A DNA stretch of 64,000 nucleotides from Pseudodonghicola flavimaris (GCF_030164425.1 NZ_JASNJD010000005.1:1-64000), one strand, 5' to 3'. Numbered from the stretch's first letter, positions 44,736-55,659 are shown. Numbers and translations are program-made. The notes: generated by a model from the letters alone, not told the origin.

Positions 44736-45563
44736 TCAGTCGCGCAGCAGCTCGTTCACGCCGGTTTTCGACCGGGTACGCTCGTCCACCCGCTTCACGA
44801 TCACCGCGCAATAGAGGTTCACACCGTTCTTCGACGGCATGGTGCCGGCGACAACGACGGAATAGGGCGGCACTTCGCCATAGCTGACGTCACCGGTCTC
44901 GCGGTCGACGATCTTGGTCGACTGGCCGAGGAAGACCCCCATGCCCAGCACCGAGCCCTCGCGCACGATCACGCCTTCGGCCACTTCCGACCGGGCGCCG
45001 ACGAAGCAGTTGTCCTCAATGATCACCGGGCCGGCCTGCAGCGGTTCCAGCACGCCGCCGATGCCGGCACCGCCGGAGATGTGGCAGTTCTTGCCGATCT
45101 GCGCGCAGGAGCCCACCGTGGCCCAGGTGTCGACCATGGTGCCGCTGTCGACATAGGCGCCGAGGTTGACGAAAGAGGGCATCAGCACCGCGCCCGGGGC
45201 GATATAGGCCGATTTGCGCACCACGCAGTTCGGCACCGCGCGGAAGCCGGCCGCGCCCCATTCGTTGTCGCCCCAGCCCTTGAACTTGCTGTCGACCTTG
45301 TCCCACCAGCCGCCGCCCTGCGGGCCGCCGTCCTGCATTTCCATGTCCTTGATACGGAACCCCAGCAGAACCGCCTTCTTGGCCCACTGGTTGACGTGCC
45401 AGTTGCCGTCTTCCTGTTTCTCCGCCACCCGCAGGGCGCCGGAATCCAGCGCATTCAGCGTGTCCTCGATGGCTTCGCGGGTCTCGCCGCCGGTCAGCGG
45501 GGTGATCTGGTCGCGGGTTTCCCAGGCGGCCTCGATGGCGGCTTCCAGTTGGGCGTTGGACAT
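44736..45563 (-). CDS. dapD: 2,3,4,5-tetrahydropyridine-2,6-dicarboxylate N-succinyltransferase
   Basis: Succinylates tetrahydrodipicolinate in lysine and diaminopimelate (cell wall) synthesis. The 275-residue protein has the left-handed beta-helix repeats of hexapeptide transferases ([20 protein letters not shown] and [20 protein letters not shown]) and the succinyl-CoA site [14 protein letters not shown] 45563 is chosen because [20 protein letters not shown] is the family N-terminus. The convergent terminator at 44673-44707 separates it from the Hint gene. Confidence 0.96.
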   Translation of the reverse strand: MSNAQLEAAIEAAWETRDQITPLTGGETREAIEDTLNALDSGALRVAEKQEDGNWHVNQWAKKAVLLGFRIKDMEMQDGGPQGGGWWDKVDSKFKGWGDNEWGAAGFRAVPNCVVRKSAYIAPGAVLMPSFVNLGAYVDSGTMVDTWATVGSCAQIGKNCHISGGAGIGGVLEPLQAGPVIIEDNCFVGARSEVAEGVIVREGSVLGMGVFLGQSTKIVDRETGDVSYGEVPPYSVVVAGTMPSKNGVNLYCAVIVKRVDERTRSKTGVNELLRD

Positions 45564-45709
45564 GGGTCGTCTTCCTCTTCGCTCATGGTCGGTCGTGGCG
45601 TCAGATCGCCTATAAACCGGGACGCGCGCACGGGGCAAGATAACGATGGCGGCGACCGGGGCAGCAGCGCTTCATATGATCCTGCGGACCGGCTTGGCCA
45701 GCGACCGGA

Positions 45710-46351
45710 TCAGCGCCCCAGCGGGCTGGTCTCGCGGTAACTCCGCCGCCCGGCGATCGCGCCGAACCAGGCCGACAGCGCCGGATGGCTCGCCAGCGCA
45801 GCCGCCCCCTCCGGGGTCGCCGCGAAAAACCCCATCATCGGGGCCAGATGCACATCGGCCAGCGTCAGGGCCGATCCGGTCAGCACCAGCCCCTCTGCCG
45901 CGATCGCCTCCAGTGCCGCCAGCACCGCGCGGGCCGCGACCATGCCTTCGGCGATGACCGCCTCGTCGGGGCGCTCCCCCTCAAGCGGCGCGAAAATCCG
46001 CTCGCCATAGACCTGGCGCACGAAGGCGCGATAGCCCTGACTGTCGGCGATCCCTTCGACCTGGGCCATCCGGGCCAGAGCATGCGGCGCCGCCGGGGTG
46101 AACCGGCCGCCGGCATAGGCGGCATCGAGATAGCGCAGAATCGCCGCCGTCTCGTAGAGCGCGAAGCTCCCGTCCTCCAGCACCGGCACCGCGCCGAACG
46201 GATGCGGGATGGAACCGCTGCCGCCGAAGGGATCGACCGTCACCACCCGCGGCACGATTCCGCATTCCGCCAGCATCATGCCCACACTCTGGCAGTAGGA
46301 GCTGGGCGGATAGGCATAGAGCGTCACGTCGGCAGTCTGGGGATTGGACAT
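45710..46351 (-). CDS. Glutathione S-transferase family protein
   Basis: The 213-residue protein has an N-terminal thioredoxin-like domain (LYAYPPSSYCQSVGMMLAEC; FGAVPVLEDGSFALYETAAI) and a helical C-terminal domain containing LTLADVHLAPMMGFFAATPE. The serine/tyrosine at the N-terminal active site suggests a glutathione-conjugating or reducing enzyme; the substrate is unknown. ATG 46351 has GAGGA upstream at eight bases. It is divergent from the glyoxalase gene. Confidence 0.9.
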   Translation of the reverse strand: MSNPQTADVTLYAYPPSSYCQSVGMMLAECGIVPRVVTVDPFGGSGSIPHPFGAVPVLEDGSFALYETAAILRYLDAAYAGGRFTPAAPHALARMAQVEGIADSQGYRAFVRQVYGERIFAPLEGERPDEAVIAEGMVAARAVLAALEAIAAEGLVLTGSALTLADVHLAPMMGFFAATPEGAAALASHPALSAWFGAIAGRRSYRETSPLGR

Positions 46352-46432
46352 CGGCGGGTCCTCATGCGATCCGAAAGCCACCCCATGGTCGGCCAACCGC
46401 CGGCCAGGTGCAACGCAGGACTGGAGAAACAG

Positions 46433-46828
46433 ATGGCCAAACAGATCCACAGCATGATCCGTGTGCTGGACGAAACACGCTCGGTCGCCTTCTACGACAC
46501 AGCCTTCGGGCTGAAGGTGGCCGACCGGCTGGATTTCCCGGGCTTCACGCTGGTCTACCTCAGCAACCCCGAGACCGAATTCGAGTTGGAGCTGACCATC
46601 AACAAGGACCGGACAGAGCCCTACGATCCGGGTGATGGTTACGGCCATCTGGCGGTTTCCGTCGCCGATCTGGAGGCCGAGCACGCCCGTTTCGAGGCCG
46701 CCGGGCTGGCGCCGCGCCAGCTGGTGGAGTTCGCGCCCGGCGGCGAGGTGATCGCCAAGTTCTTCTTCGTCGCCGACCCTGACGGCTATCAGATCGAGGT
46801 GCTGCAGCGCGGCGGACGCTATCTGTAA
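46433..46828 (+). CDS. gloA: Glyoxalase I-like VOC protein (lactoylglutathione lyase type)
   Basis: The 131-residue protein has the vicinal-oxygen-chelate fold of two beta-alpha-beta-beta-beta modules. Likely metal ligands are His6 (QIHSMIRVLD), Glu in the second strand block (FELELTINKD), His in GYGHLAVSV and Glu in the final strand (YQIEVLQRGG). The family detoxifies methylglyoxal with glutathione; other VOC enzymes share the fold, so the gene name is a best guess. A GGAG-type ribosome site precedes ATG 46433. Confidence 0.8.
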   Translation: MAKQIHSMIRVLDETRSVAFYDTAFGLKVADRLDFPGFTLVYLSNPETEFELELTINKDRTEPYDPGDGYGHLAVSVADLEAEHARFEAAGLAPRQLVEFAPGGEVIAKFFFVADPDGYQIEVLQRGGRYL

Positions 46829-46860
46829 CGCCGCCCCGCCGCCCCAGCAGCCAGACCCGA

Positions 46861-47781
46861 TCAGGCCAGCGGATCGGGCGCGATATTGCCACCGCAGACC
46901 AGAACGGCGACCTTTTCGCCCGGCGCCGGACGGTAGGCGCCCGACATCAGCGCCGCCAGCGCGGTGGCCCCCGCGGGTTCCACCAGCTGGCGCCGCTCCT
47001 GCCACAGGGCGCGCTGCGCATCGGCGATGGCCGCATCGCAAACCAGCACCGACTGCGCTTCGAACGCGCGGGCCAGATCGAAGCAGATGGTGCCGATCCG
47101 CCGCGCCCCCAGCGCATTGGCGGCAATGCCCGACACCTCGACATCCACCGGCGCCCCGGCAACCAGCGCCGAATGCAGCGCCGAGGAGGTCTCTGGTTCG
47201 ACCGCGACCACCTTGCGCGCGCCGCGCAGCCAGGCCAGCGCCCCGGCGATCAGGCCGCCACCGCCCACCGCGATCAGCACGGTATCGGCCTGCAGCCCCT
47301 GCTCTTCCCATTCGCGCATGCAGGTGCCCTGCCCCGCCACCGTCGCCGGTGCGTCATAGGCATGGATCTGCGCCGCGCCGGTTTCCGCCTCATATTCCAG
47401 CGCCGCCTGGAAGGCATTGGCATATTCGCCCTGCACAACATGCAGATCCGCCCCGGCGCGTTCGATCAGCGCCAGCTTGGCCGGGCCGGCCATCTCCGGC
47501 ACGAAGATCGCCGCCCGGTGGCCCAGCGTCTGGGCGGCATAGGCCACCGCGGCACCGTGGTTGCCCCCCGACGCAGCGACCAGCCCGGCCGCCGGCACCG
47601 GCTGCGACAACAGCGTGTTGAAGGCGCCGCGCACCTTGAAGCTGCCGGTATGCTGGGTCTGCTCCAGCTTCATCTCCACCGAATAGGGCAGGCCGAAGCC
47701 CCGTACCTGCATCACCGGTGTCCGCTGGATATGTTCCGCGATCCGCGCTGCCGCTGCATCGATTTCGCTTCGATTGACCAT
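46861..47781 (-). CDS. Threonine/serine dehydratase-like PLP enzyme
   Basis: The 306-residue type II PLP enzyme has the Schiff-base lysine in TGSFKVRGAFNTLL, a phosphate-binding SGGNHGAAVAYAAQ segment and the glycine-rich GGGGLIAG pocket near 185. There is no C-terminal regulatory ACT domain, so it is the catabolic or racemase-like form rather than biosynthetic IlvA. The substrate could be threonine, serine or a hydroxy-amino acid. ATG 47781 has GGAGG upstream. Confidence 0.85.
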   Translation of the reverse strand: MVNRSEIDAAAARIAEHIQRTPVMQVRGFGLPYSVEMKLEQTQHTGSFKVRGAFNTLLSQPVPAAGLVAASGGNHGAAVAYAAQTLGHRAAIFVPEMAGPAKLALIERAGADLHVVQGEYANAFQAALEYEAETGAAQIHAYDAPATVAGQGTCMREWEEQGLQADTVLIAVGGGGLIAGALAWLRGARKVVAVEPETSSALHSALVAGAPVDVEVSGIAANALGARRIGTICFDLARAFEAQSVLVCDAAIADAQRALWQERRQLVEPAGATALAALMSGAYRPAPGEKVAVLVCGGNIAPDPLA

Positions 47782-47911
47782 CTGCCGTCCCTCCGGTTGT
47801 CGCGCGCCCAGATAACCCCGCTTCGACGGCAGAGACAACGCGCGCCGCAGCGTCTGGTCACAGCCTCGCGAACGCGCTAAGCCAGAGGGAGAGAGACAAG
47901 AGGACCGGTGA

Positions 47912-48757
47912 ATGAGCGACGATCGTCACAGCGTATTCCGCGATGCCCAGAGCGACCGCAGCACAGCCCGCCAGATCCCCGATACCCCACAGAGCCGCTC
48001 CCCCTCCTACCGACTGGCCTTCGCCGATGAGGAATTCCTGTTTCGCGATGAGCTGCGCCCGGTCCGGCTGCAACTGGAACTGCTGAAACCGCAGCTTCTG
48101 CTGGAAGAGCGCCAGATCAAGAGCACCATCGTGCTGTTCGGCGGCGCGCGGATTCCCGAGCCGGCGCAGAAACACACCGCCCGCACCGAGACCCTGGCGG
48201 AGCTGTCGCAGTTCTACGAGGAGGCACGCGCATTCGCCCGGCTGATGACCGAACGGTCGCTGGCCACCAACAACCGCGAATTCGTCGTCGCCACCGGTGG
48301 CGGGCCCGGCGTGATGGAGGCCGGCAATCGCGGTGCCGCCGAGGCCGGCGGGATTTCCATCGGGCTCAGCATCGTGCTGCCGCATGAACAGGCGCCAAAC
48401 CAGTATGTGACCCCGGACCTGAGCTTCAATTTCCACTATTTCGCCGTCCGCAAGATGCACTTCCTGATGCGGGCACGGGCGATCTGCATCTTTCCCGGCG
48501 GCTTCGGCACGCTGGACGAGATGTTCGAATCCCTCACCCTGATCCAGACCGGCCGGATGGAACGAGTGCCTTTCCTGCTGTTCGGCCGTGCGTTCTGGGA
48601 AAAGGTCATCAACTGGGAGGCGCTGGCCGATGCCGGTACGATCTCTCAGCAGGACCTCGATCTGTTCCGCTTCGTCGACAGCGCCGCCGAGGCGGCGCAG
48701 TTGATCGACGAATGGGAACCCGCGCCGCCGCGCAACCAGATTCCCGGCCGCGACTGA
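47912..48757 (+). CDS. LOG-family (TIGR00730-like) Rossmann protein
   Basis: The 281-residue protein has an additional N-terminal 100 residues and a LOG/lysine-decarboxylase-like core, with the phosphate-binding motif ATGGGPGVMEAGNRGAAEAG and PGGFGTLDEMFESLTLIQTG. The family releases cytokinin bases or other purine nucleotides by phosphoribohydrolase action, and bacterial members are often misnamed lysine decarboxylases. The enlarged N-terminus marks the long subgroup. The gene lies ahead of the RTX gene on the same strand, but a palindrome lies between. Confidence 0.88.
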   Translation: MSDDRHSVFRDAQSDRSTARQIPDTPQSRSPSYRLAFADEEFLFRDELRPVRLQLELLKPQLLLEERQIKSTIVLFGGARIPEPAQKHTARTETLAELSQFYEEARAFARLMTERSLATNNREFVVATGGGPGVMEAGNRGAAEAGGISIGLSIVLPHEQAPNQYVTPDLSFNFHYFAVRKMHFLMRARAICIFPGGFGTLDEMFESLTLIQTGRMERVPFLLFGRAFWEKVINWEALADAGTISQQDLDLFRFVDSAAEAAQLIDEWEPAPPRNQIPGRD

Positions 48758-48783
48758 CGGCAGCGCCGACGTTTCCCGATTGC

Positions 48784-48800
48784 CAGGTCGCCACGACCTG
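48784..48800. promoter_or_regulatory. 7-3-7 perfect palindrome upstream of the RTX gene
   Basis: CAGGTCG-CCA-CGACCTG is a perfect inverted repeat with a three-base centre, ending 58 bp before the RTX start codon. Such dyads fit an operator for a dimeric LuxR- or GntR-type regulator. The palindrome is seen; the regulator is unknown. Confidence 0.45.
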
Positions 48801-48857
48801 TCTAGCCTTCCCTGACCGCCCTGGGGCGGCCTTGAAGCTTTGTATCGGAATTTTTTG

Positions 48858-49865
48858 ATGACTTTTTCTGTTCTGAAGTCTCTGGCCACGCCAGCGACGC
48901 TCTATGATAACTTCCTGTTTCTTCTGACCAATTCCCACCTCAAATTTGATCCTGACAGCTGGGCGGCGGCGCTGCCCCGGGGCAAGGCCGGCACGACCGT
49001 CGATCTCGGCACCAGCCTCAGCGGTCCGGACGGGTCGATCAGCTACGGGCTGGTGCTGAAGGGGGATTTCAGCAAGACCGATAGCACCTGGTCGGGTCCG
49101 GTGACCCGGGCGATCATGAAGATCGACGGTGAGACCGTCGGGGTGCTGCAGGTCAATTCCGGCATCGACCTGTCCCGGATCGTGAATGTGCAGCCGTCCA
49201 CCCTGATCTGGAACGAACTGACCAACACCGGGGTGCGCGGCAAGCTGACCCCCGGCGCCGACAACATGAACGGATCGGTCACCGACGACATCCTGAACGG
49301 CGCGCGCGGCGACGACAGCCTGAACGGCGGTCTGGGCGACGACCGGCTGATCGGGGGGCTCGGCAACGATCACCTGGATGGCCATGCCGGCGATGACCGG
49401 CTGCTGGGCGGCGGCGGTGACGATTTCCTGTTCGGCAAGGACGGCTCTGACCGTCTGTTCGGGCAGGCCGGCAAGGATACGTTCTTCGCCGACAGCAATG
49501 GCGACAATGTCTGGACCGGCGGCAAGGGCGCCGACCTGTTCCAACCCGGCGCCTGGTTCGGCGCCGGTGACGTGTCGACCACGATCACCGATTTCAACAA
49601 GCGTCAGGGCGATCAGATCGACCTGAGCAACGACAGCTATCTGCTGTTCAATTTCGCCGACGTGGACGAGATCCGCTATATCGGCAAGAAGGCGTTTTCC
49701 GGCACCGAGGGCCGGTTCGAAATCCGCATGAAGAACGGCTATGTGGAGATCGATCAGAACGGCGACGGTATCGCCGATCGAGGTCTCCTCCTGGAGGGGC
49801 AGGACACATTCGCCCCCCGTCAGACCGACTGGCTGCTGCTGCCCGACGGCTTCGATTTCGGCTGA
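48858..49865 (+). CDS. RTX calcium-binding secreted protein
   Basis: The 335-residue protein has an N-terminal 120 residues with no recognised domain, then about five RTX nonapeptide-like units (GDDSLNGGLGDDRLIGGLGN and DHLDGHAGDDRLLGGGGDDF, near 138-200). These bind calcium and fold outside the cell. The C-terminal 140 residues end GFDFG, in keeping with a type I secretion signal. No N-terminal signal peptide is present. No transporter genes are adjacent. Export by a general type I system is inferred. ATG 48858 is preferred to a TTG upstream. Confidence 0.85.
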   Translation: MTFSVLKSLATPATLYDNFLFLLTNSHLKFDPDSWAAALPRGKAGTTVDLGTSLSGPDGSISYGLVLKGDFSKTDSTWSGPVTRAIMKIDGETVGVLQVNSGIDLSRIVNVQPSTLIWNELTNTGVRGKLTPGADNMNGSVTDDILNGARGDDSLNGGLGDDRLIGGLGNDHLDGHAGDDRLLGGGGDDFLFGKDGSDRLFGQAGKDTFFADSNGDNVWTGGKGADLFQPGAWFGAGDVSTTITDFNKRQGDQIDLSNDSYLLFNFADVDEIRYIGKKAFSGTEGRFEIRMKNGYVEIDQNGDGIADRGLLLEGQDTFAPRQTDWLLLPDGFDFG

Positions 49866-49916
49866 GCGCGCGCTGGTCCGGCCGGCTGTGCCGACACAGC
49901 CGGGTCCCGGACCGGT

Positions 49917-50126
49917 TCAGTGCAGATCGGTGGGCAGCACACCCAGCATGGTGTTCTGCGGCAGCTTGGTCACCATCTGGCGGCCGCCGACCTCCTTGAT
50001 GGCATAGCCGTAGCCCATCAGCCGGAATTTCCATTCCCGCGGGCTCAGCGCCTTCTGACGTTCGCGCATCAGCAGGTCCAGAACCGGAGCCTCGATCGTT
50101 GCGCGGTGAATGATTGCCTGTGCCAT
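49917..50126 (-). CDS. Small protein of unknown function
   Basis: The 69-residue protein begins MAQAIIHRATIEAPVLDLLM and continues REWKFRLMGYGYAIKEVGGR. A near-perfect AGGAGGA lies nine bases upstream of ATG 50126, the strongest support for it being real. It has no signal peptide, is slightly basic and may be alpha/beta. I do not recognise a family. It converges with the RTX gene and is separated from rlmN by a 134-bp AT-rich gap. Confidence 0.65.
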   Translation of the reverse strand: MAQAIIHRATIEAPVLDLLMRERQKALSPREWKFRLMGYGYAIKEVGGRQMVTKLPQNTMLGVLPTDLH

Positions 50127-50260
50127 TGCTCAATTCCTCCTGCGGTTTTGTTGTTTGCAGTATGGAAACTGATTGTTGATGGCGGCTTAATTGTACCGGA
50201 ATTAGGGAATTTTTGGGGCGCAGCGCGTGATTGTTCCCGAAAGACGGGCAATCGACCGGG

Positions 50261-51466
<1,206 letters not shown>

Positions 51467-51637
51467 CGGACAGGCTTTCGCGGTTGCGGAACGGTTCTGG
51501 ATCGTTCGAAGGCGGTTTTCGGGGCAGATCGCCCCTATATAGGGTTTTGCGCCGGAATCAAAAGGATTCCGCCCGTGCCGAAGCACGGGCCGCTGTCCGG
51601 CCGGGCGCATCCCTCAAAGGCAGACGGTCTGCCGGGC

Positions 51638-52180
51638 TTACTTGCAGCGCGCCTCGGCATCCTCGACCGCGGCGGTGAAGCCGAGGAGCGAGAAGGTATC
51701 CTGGGTCTGCGTACCGCGCGAGGACCGCGCCGTCAGCACCGCGTCGGCGCCGCGTTTCATCGCCGCGATGATCTTGGCATCGTCGGACTCGCTCGCCGGC
51801 CAGGCCCATTCGCCCTCGGTGAACAGTTCGAACTCATCGTCGCCGATCTTCAGATTGACGGTGGAGCCAGTGGCGAAAGGATAGCCGCCGGTGAATGTCA
51901 CCTGCCCTGTCACCCCGGCCGCCGGACGGTAGAAGACGAACAGCAGGATATCGCCGCGTCGCACCGCCACCACCCGGCCATCGCGGGTGTTCACCGTTTC
52001 CTTGGGGGCGGAGACGCCCCAGCATTCTTTCGGTTCATCCTCGACGAACACGCTCCAGTCGGTCTTGGCGGCGACCCGATTGGTGCTTTGCTCCTGCGCG
52101 AACGCGGGAAGTGTCCCGGAAAAAGTGGCCGCTGCGGCCAAGCACAGGCCCACGAGCGCGCGGGCGTGTTTCGATCCCAT
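51638..52180 (-). CDS. Invasion-associated locus B (IalB) family exported protein
   Basis: The 180-residue exported protein has a signal peptide (ALVGLCLAAAATFSGTLPAFAQ) and an IalB domain with the diagnostic ECWGVSAPKE and DILLFVFYRPAAGVTGQVTF segments. IalB proteins are periplasmic or secreted with ill-defined roles, named after a Bartonella gene. They are common in alphaproteobacteria that are not pathogens, so the name should not be taken literally. ATG 52180 has GGAGG at good distance. Confidence 0.85.
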   Translation of the reverse strand: MGSKHARALVGLCLAAAATFSGTLPAFAQEQSTNRVAAKTDWSVFVEDEPKECWGVSAPKETVNTRDGRVVAVRRGDILLFVFYRPAAGVTGQVTFTGGYPFATGSTVNLKIGDDEFELFTEGEWAWPASESDDAKIIAAMKRGADAVLTARSSRGTQTQDTFSLLGFTAAVEDAEARCK

Positions 52181-52350
52181 TTGTCCAGCCTCCAGACTGT
52201 CCTTTACCTCAATCGCTCTGCCGCGCCTGCAGTCTTCGGACTGTCTGTTTGATCGCGCGGCCTTCGCTTGCCGACATAGGCACAGTAGCGTAATTTCCGC
52301 CACGGGCGAAAGGGCGATTGGCAGAATTTCGCCAAATTGCGGAGCTTATG

Positions 52351-53355
52351 ATGACCAATCCTGTCCCCCTCGCCGAAATCTGGCGCGCCGACCTGCTGGA
52401 AAGCCTGCATCTGGGCCATGCCGTGGTCTGCGATGCCGCTGGTGACATCGTTCAGGCCTGGGGCGACCCGGAGGCGCTGATCTATCCGCGCAGCTCCTGC
52501 AAGATGATTCAGGCGCTGCCGCTGGTCAGTTCCGGCGCCGCCCGGGCCCGCGGGCTCAGCAGCGAACAGCTGGCGCTGGCCTGCGCCTCGCACAACGGTG
52601 CGGCGATCCACACCGACCGGGTCAACGCCTGGCTGGCGGATCTGGGGCTGGGCGACGACGATCTGCGCTGCGGCCCGCAGATGCCCGACGACCGCGATGC
52701 CCGCTACGGGCTGATCCGCGCCGATGCGGCGCCCTGCCAGTGCCACAACAACTGTTCCGGCAAGCATTGCGGCTTTCTCACCCTGTCGCAGCATCTGGGT
52801 GCCGGGCCGGAGTATGTCGAGATCGACCACCCGGTGCAGCAGGCGGTGCGCACCGCCTTCGAAGAGGTCACCGGCCTGACCAGCCCCGGCTATGGCATCG
52901 ACGGCTGTTCGGCGCCGAATTTCCAGACCACGCTGCACGGGCTGGCCCGTGCCATGTCCTGGTTCGCCTCGGCCGCCGCGCGCAGCGATGCCCAGAGCGT
53001 GGCCGGCGCGGCGCTGGTCGACGCCATGCGCGCGCATCCCGATCTGGTCGCCGGCGAAGGCCGCGCCTGTACCGAGCTGATGCGCGCCATGGAGGGGCGG
53101 GTCGCAGTCAAGACCGGGGCAGAGGGCGTCTTCGTTGCCATCCTGCCGGAACAGAAACTGGGGATCGCCCTGAAGATCGCCGATGGCGCCACCCGCGCCA
53201 GCGAAGCGGCGATCACCGCGATTCTGGTGGGTCTGGGCGTGCTGGAGGCGGATCATCCCGCCGCGATCAAACGCATGGCGCCGCCGCTGCTGAACCGCCG
53301 CAACATCGCGGTCGGCCAGATCCGGGCCGCAGCCGGCCTGCGCGGCGCGTTCTAG
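52351..53355 (+). CDS. L-asparaginase II family protein
   Basis: The 334-residue protein belongs to the rhizobial-type asparaginase (Asparaginase_II, distinct from E. coli AnsB). Characteristic segments are the N-terminal YPRSSCKMIQALPLVSSGAA, ASHNGAAIHTDRVNAWL, CHNNCSGKHCGFLTLSQHLG with two close cysteines, and a C-terminal VKTGAEGVFVAILPEQKLGI. It hydrolyses asparagine to aspartate and ammonia. ATG 52351 has GGAG six bases upstream. Confidence 0.9.
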   Translation: MTNPVPLAEIWRADLLESLHLGHAVVCDAAGDIVQAWGDPEALIYPRSSCKMIQALPLVSSGAARARGLSSEQLALACASHNGAAIHTDRVNAWLADLGLGDDDLRCGPQMPDDRDARYGLIRADAAPCQCHNNCSGKHCGFLTLSQHLGAGPEYVEIDHPVQQAVRTAFEEVTGLTSPGYGIDGCSAPNFQTTLHGLARAMSWFASAAARSDAQSVAGAALVDAMRAHPDLVAGEGRACTELMRAMEGRVAVKTGAEGVFVAILPEQKLGIALKIADGATRASEAAITAILVGLGVLEADHPAAIKRMAPPLLNRRNIAVGQIRAAAGLRGAF

Positions 53356-53410
53356 GTCCCGCCGGATCGCCATGCCCGGGCCGACCGCCCGGGCATCGGA
53401 CGCGGTAAGG

Positions 53411-54286
53411 TCAGCCCAGGAACTCGTCCTGCGCATAGCCTTGGATATAGAGCAGGGCGGTGAGATCGCCGAAGTTCACCCGCACATCGCATTCCGCCGC
53501 CACCGCCGGTTTGGCGTGCAGCGCCACGCCGGTGCCGGCCCGGCCCAGCATGCCCAGATCGTTGGCGCCATCGCCCACCGCGATCACCTCGGCCTCGGAC
53601 AGCCCGAGCCGCGCGGTAACCTGTTCCAGCGCCTCGACCTTGGCAGCGCGGCCCAGGATCGGCATCTGCACCGTGCCGGCCAGAACCTCGCCCTCGACAA
53701 TCAGCGTGTTGGCGCGGTTTTCGTCGAATCCCAGCCAGGCGGCCACGGTCTGGGTGAAGGCCGTGAACCCGCCGGAGACCAGCACCGCATAGGCACCGTT
53801 GCCGCGCATCGTCGCCAGCAGCTCCCGGCCGCCCGGCATCAGGGTAATGCGGTCTTCCAGCACCTGTTCGATCACCTGCGCCGGCAGCCCCTTCAGCAGG
53901 CTGACCCGCTCGATCAGCGCGCCTTCGAAGTCGAGCTCGCCATTCATCGCGCGGGCGGTGATCGCCTTGACGTGATCGCCGACGCCGGCGACATCGGCCA
54001 GCTCGTCGATGCACTCCTGCTGGATCATGGTGGAATCCATATCGGCCAGCAGCATCTTCTTGCGGCGCCCCTCGGCCGGTTGCACCACCAGATCGACAGC
54101 CATGTTCTGCAGATCCTGCCAGACATCCCAGCGGTTTTCCGGCAGCTGCGGCAGCGGGAATTCCGCCACCCGGTCGGGGGCCAGCCATTTCGCCTCGCCG
54201 CCCCCCCAGGCGTTGCGCAGCGAAGAGACCAGGGCCGGATCCAGCTCCGGCCCGGAAGAAGAAGTCATGAGGGTGGCGACATACAT
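53411..54286 (-). CDS. serB: Phosphoserine phosphatase
   Basis: Final step of serine synthesis. The 291-residue HAD-family enzyme has an N-terminal ACT-like region (about 1-75), then the nucleophile motif LLADMDSTMIQQECIDELAD, the Ser/Thr motif SGGFTAFTQT and the acidic GDGANDLGMLGRAGTG. The start (ATG 54286) follows from MYVATLMTSSSGPELDP. It is divergent in position from serC and serA but lies within 1.5 kb, so the three serine-pathway genes are clustered. It converges with the asparaginase gene. Confidence 0.95.
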   Translation of the reverse strand: MYVATLMTSSSGPELDPALVSSLRNAWGGGEAKWLAPDRVAEFPLPQLPENRWDVWQDLQNMAVDLVVQPAEGRRKKMLLADMDSTMIQQECIDELADVAGVGDHVKAITARAMNGELDFEGALIERVSLLKGLPAQVIEQVLEDRITLMPGGRELLATMRGNGAYAVLVSGGFTAFTQTVAAWLGFDENRANTLIVEGEVLAGTVQMPILGRAAKVEALEQVTARLGLSEAEVIAVGDGANDLGMLGRAGTGVALHAKPAVAAECDVRVNFGDLTALLYIQGYAQDEFLG

Positions 54287-54411
54287 CGGCGACGCTCCGG
54301 GGTCTGAGGACAGATTCGCGCCGGTAATAGCGCCGGGAACGGGGCGCACACCAGCCCCTGCGGCACATACCGCCCCTGCGCGGGTCCGCCCCCCGCCCCG
54401 CCGCGACCGGC

Positions 54412-55467
54412 TCAGGGGTCGCCGGTTTCCGACATCAGCACCGCGATGAACCGCGTGCTCGGCAGCTCCGCCAGGATGATCATCACCATGGCGGTAAGCG
54501 GAATGGCGAGGATCGCCCCCATCATCCCCCAGATCGCCGTCCAGATCGCCAGAGCCAGCAGCACGGTGAAGGGCGACAGGTTGACCGATCGGCCGAGAAA
54601 CTTCGGTTCGATGTAATAGGCCACGGCGATCTGCGGAATCATCAGCGCCGTCAGCGCCAGCGCCGCATGACCGAATGAGGCATATTGCACCAGCCCGGTG
54701 GTCACCGGGAAAGCCACCGCGATCACCGAACCGATATAGGGGATGTAGTTCAACAGCGCGATCAGGATCGCCCAGAACACCGGAAAGTCGATCTTGAGAA
54801 GCCATAGCACTCCCAGCGACACCAACCCGAGGATGACATTGACCAGCGTCTTGGCCGCGAGATACCCGCCGATCCGTTCGTTGATCTGGCGCACCACATC
54901 CAGCGTCCGCTCAGCCTGGGCACTGCGGTCCAGTGCGCGGCGGGTCTTCTCCGGCAGCCCGTCCAGCTCGGCGATGATGAAGATCGCATAGAGCGCGGCG
55001 GCCACCACCACCGACCCGGCATTGGTGATCGTGCTGAGCACCACCGGCATCAGGTTGGTGATGTCGAGCATATCCATCAGCCGCTGGCTGAGCCCGGTCC
55101 AGCTGGGCAGCTCATCGACCCCGATCAGATGCAGGAACCGGGCCTGCAGCGCATCGAAATTCTCGGCATAGCCCGGCACCGCGGCGGAAATCGCCGCCGC
55201 GTTCGACGTGATGAAGGCGGCCAGGATCAGCACCCCGGCCAGAATCGCCGCCAGGACGATCAGCCGCCGCCAGCGCCGCCCCAGCCGGCCCAGCACCGGC
55301 AGCCGCACCATCGCATCGGCGGCCGTGGTCAGGATGTAGACGACGATCACCGCCACCAGCACCGGCAGCAGGATTGATTGCCCCACCCGCAGCAGCCAGC
55401 CGATCATCAGCATCAGCGCGACCGAATAGGTCGTCACCATCAGCCGGTTGCGCCCTTCGATCTGCAT
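54412..55467 (-). CDS. AI-2E family transporter
   Basis: The 351-residue inner-membrane protein has about eight helices and the family elements: YSVALMLMIGWLLRVGQSIL at the start, LLKIDFPVFWAILIALLNYI in the middle, and a C-terminal YIEPKFLGRSVNLSPF. AI-2E proteins (TqsA-like and YdiK/PerM-like) are thought to move small molecules or ions. The AI-2 role is from a few E. coli studies and should not be assumed. The gene lies between serB and serC, oriented as serB. Confidence 0.88.
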   Translation of the reverse strand: MQIEGRNRLMVTTYSVALMLMIGWLLRVGQSILLPVLVAVIVVYILTTAADAMVRLPVLGRLGRRWRRLIVLAAILAGVLILAAFITSNAAAISAAVPGYAENFDALQARFLHLIGVDELPSWTGLSQRLMDMLDITNLMPVVLSTITNAGSVVVAAALYAIFIIAELDGLPEKTRRALDRSAQAERTLDVVRQINERIGGYLAAKTLVNVILGLVSLGVLWLLKIDFPVFWAILIALLNYIPYIGSVIAVAFPVTTGLVQYASFGHAALALTALMIPQIAVAYYIEPKFLGRSVNLSPFTVLLALAIWTAIWGMMGAILAIPLTAMVMIILAELPSTRFIAVLMSETGDP

Positions 55468-55659
55468 TTGTCGCCCGTCTCCCGATCTGGACCGCGTCGC
55501 CGCGGCAGCCCCAGCAAATCAGTCCCGGCCCCGCCCCGCAATGGGCAGCCCCCTGCGACAGCGATACGAACGGCTGTTTCCGATAGGAGACGGCATCTTT
55601 GAGGCAGAGCGAAAAACCGACGCATTATTCGACGACAGCGACATCTGCGCTGTTGCGCG

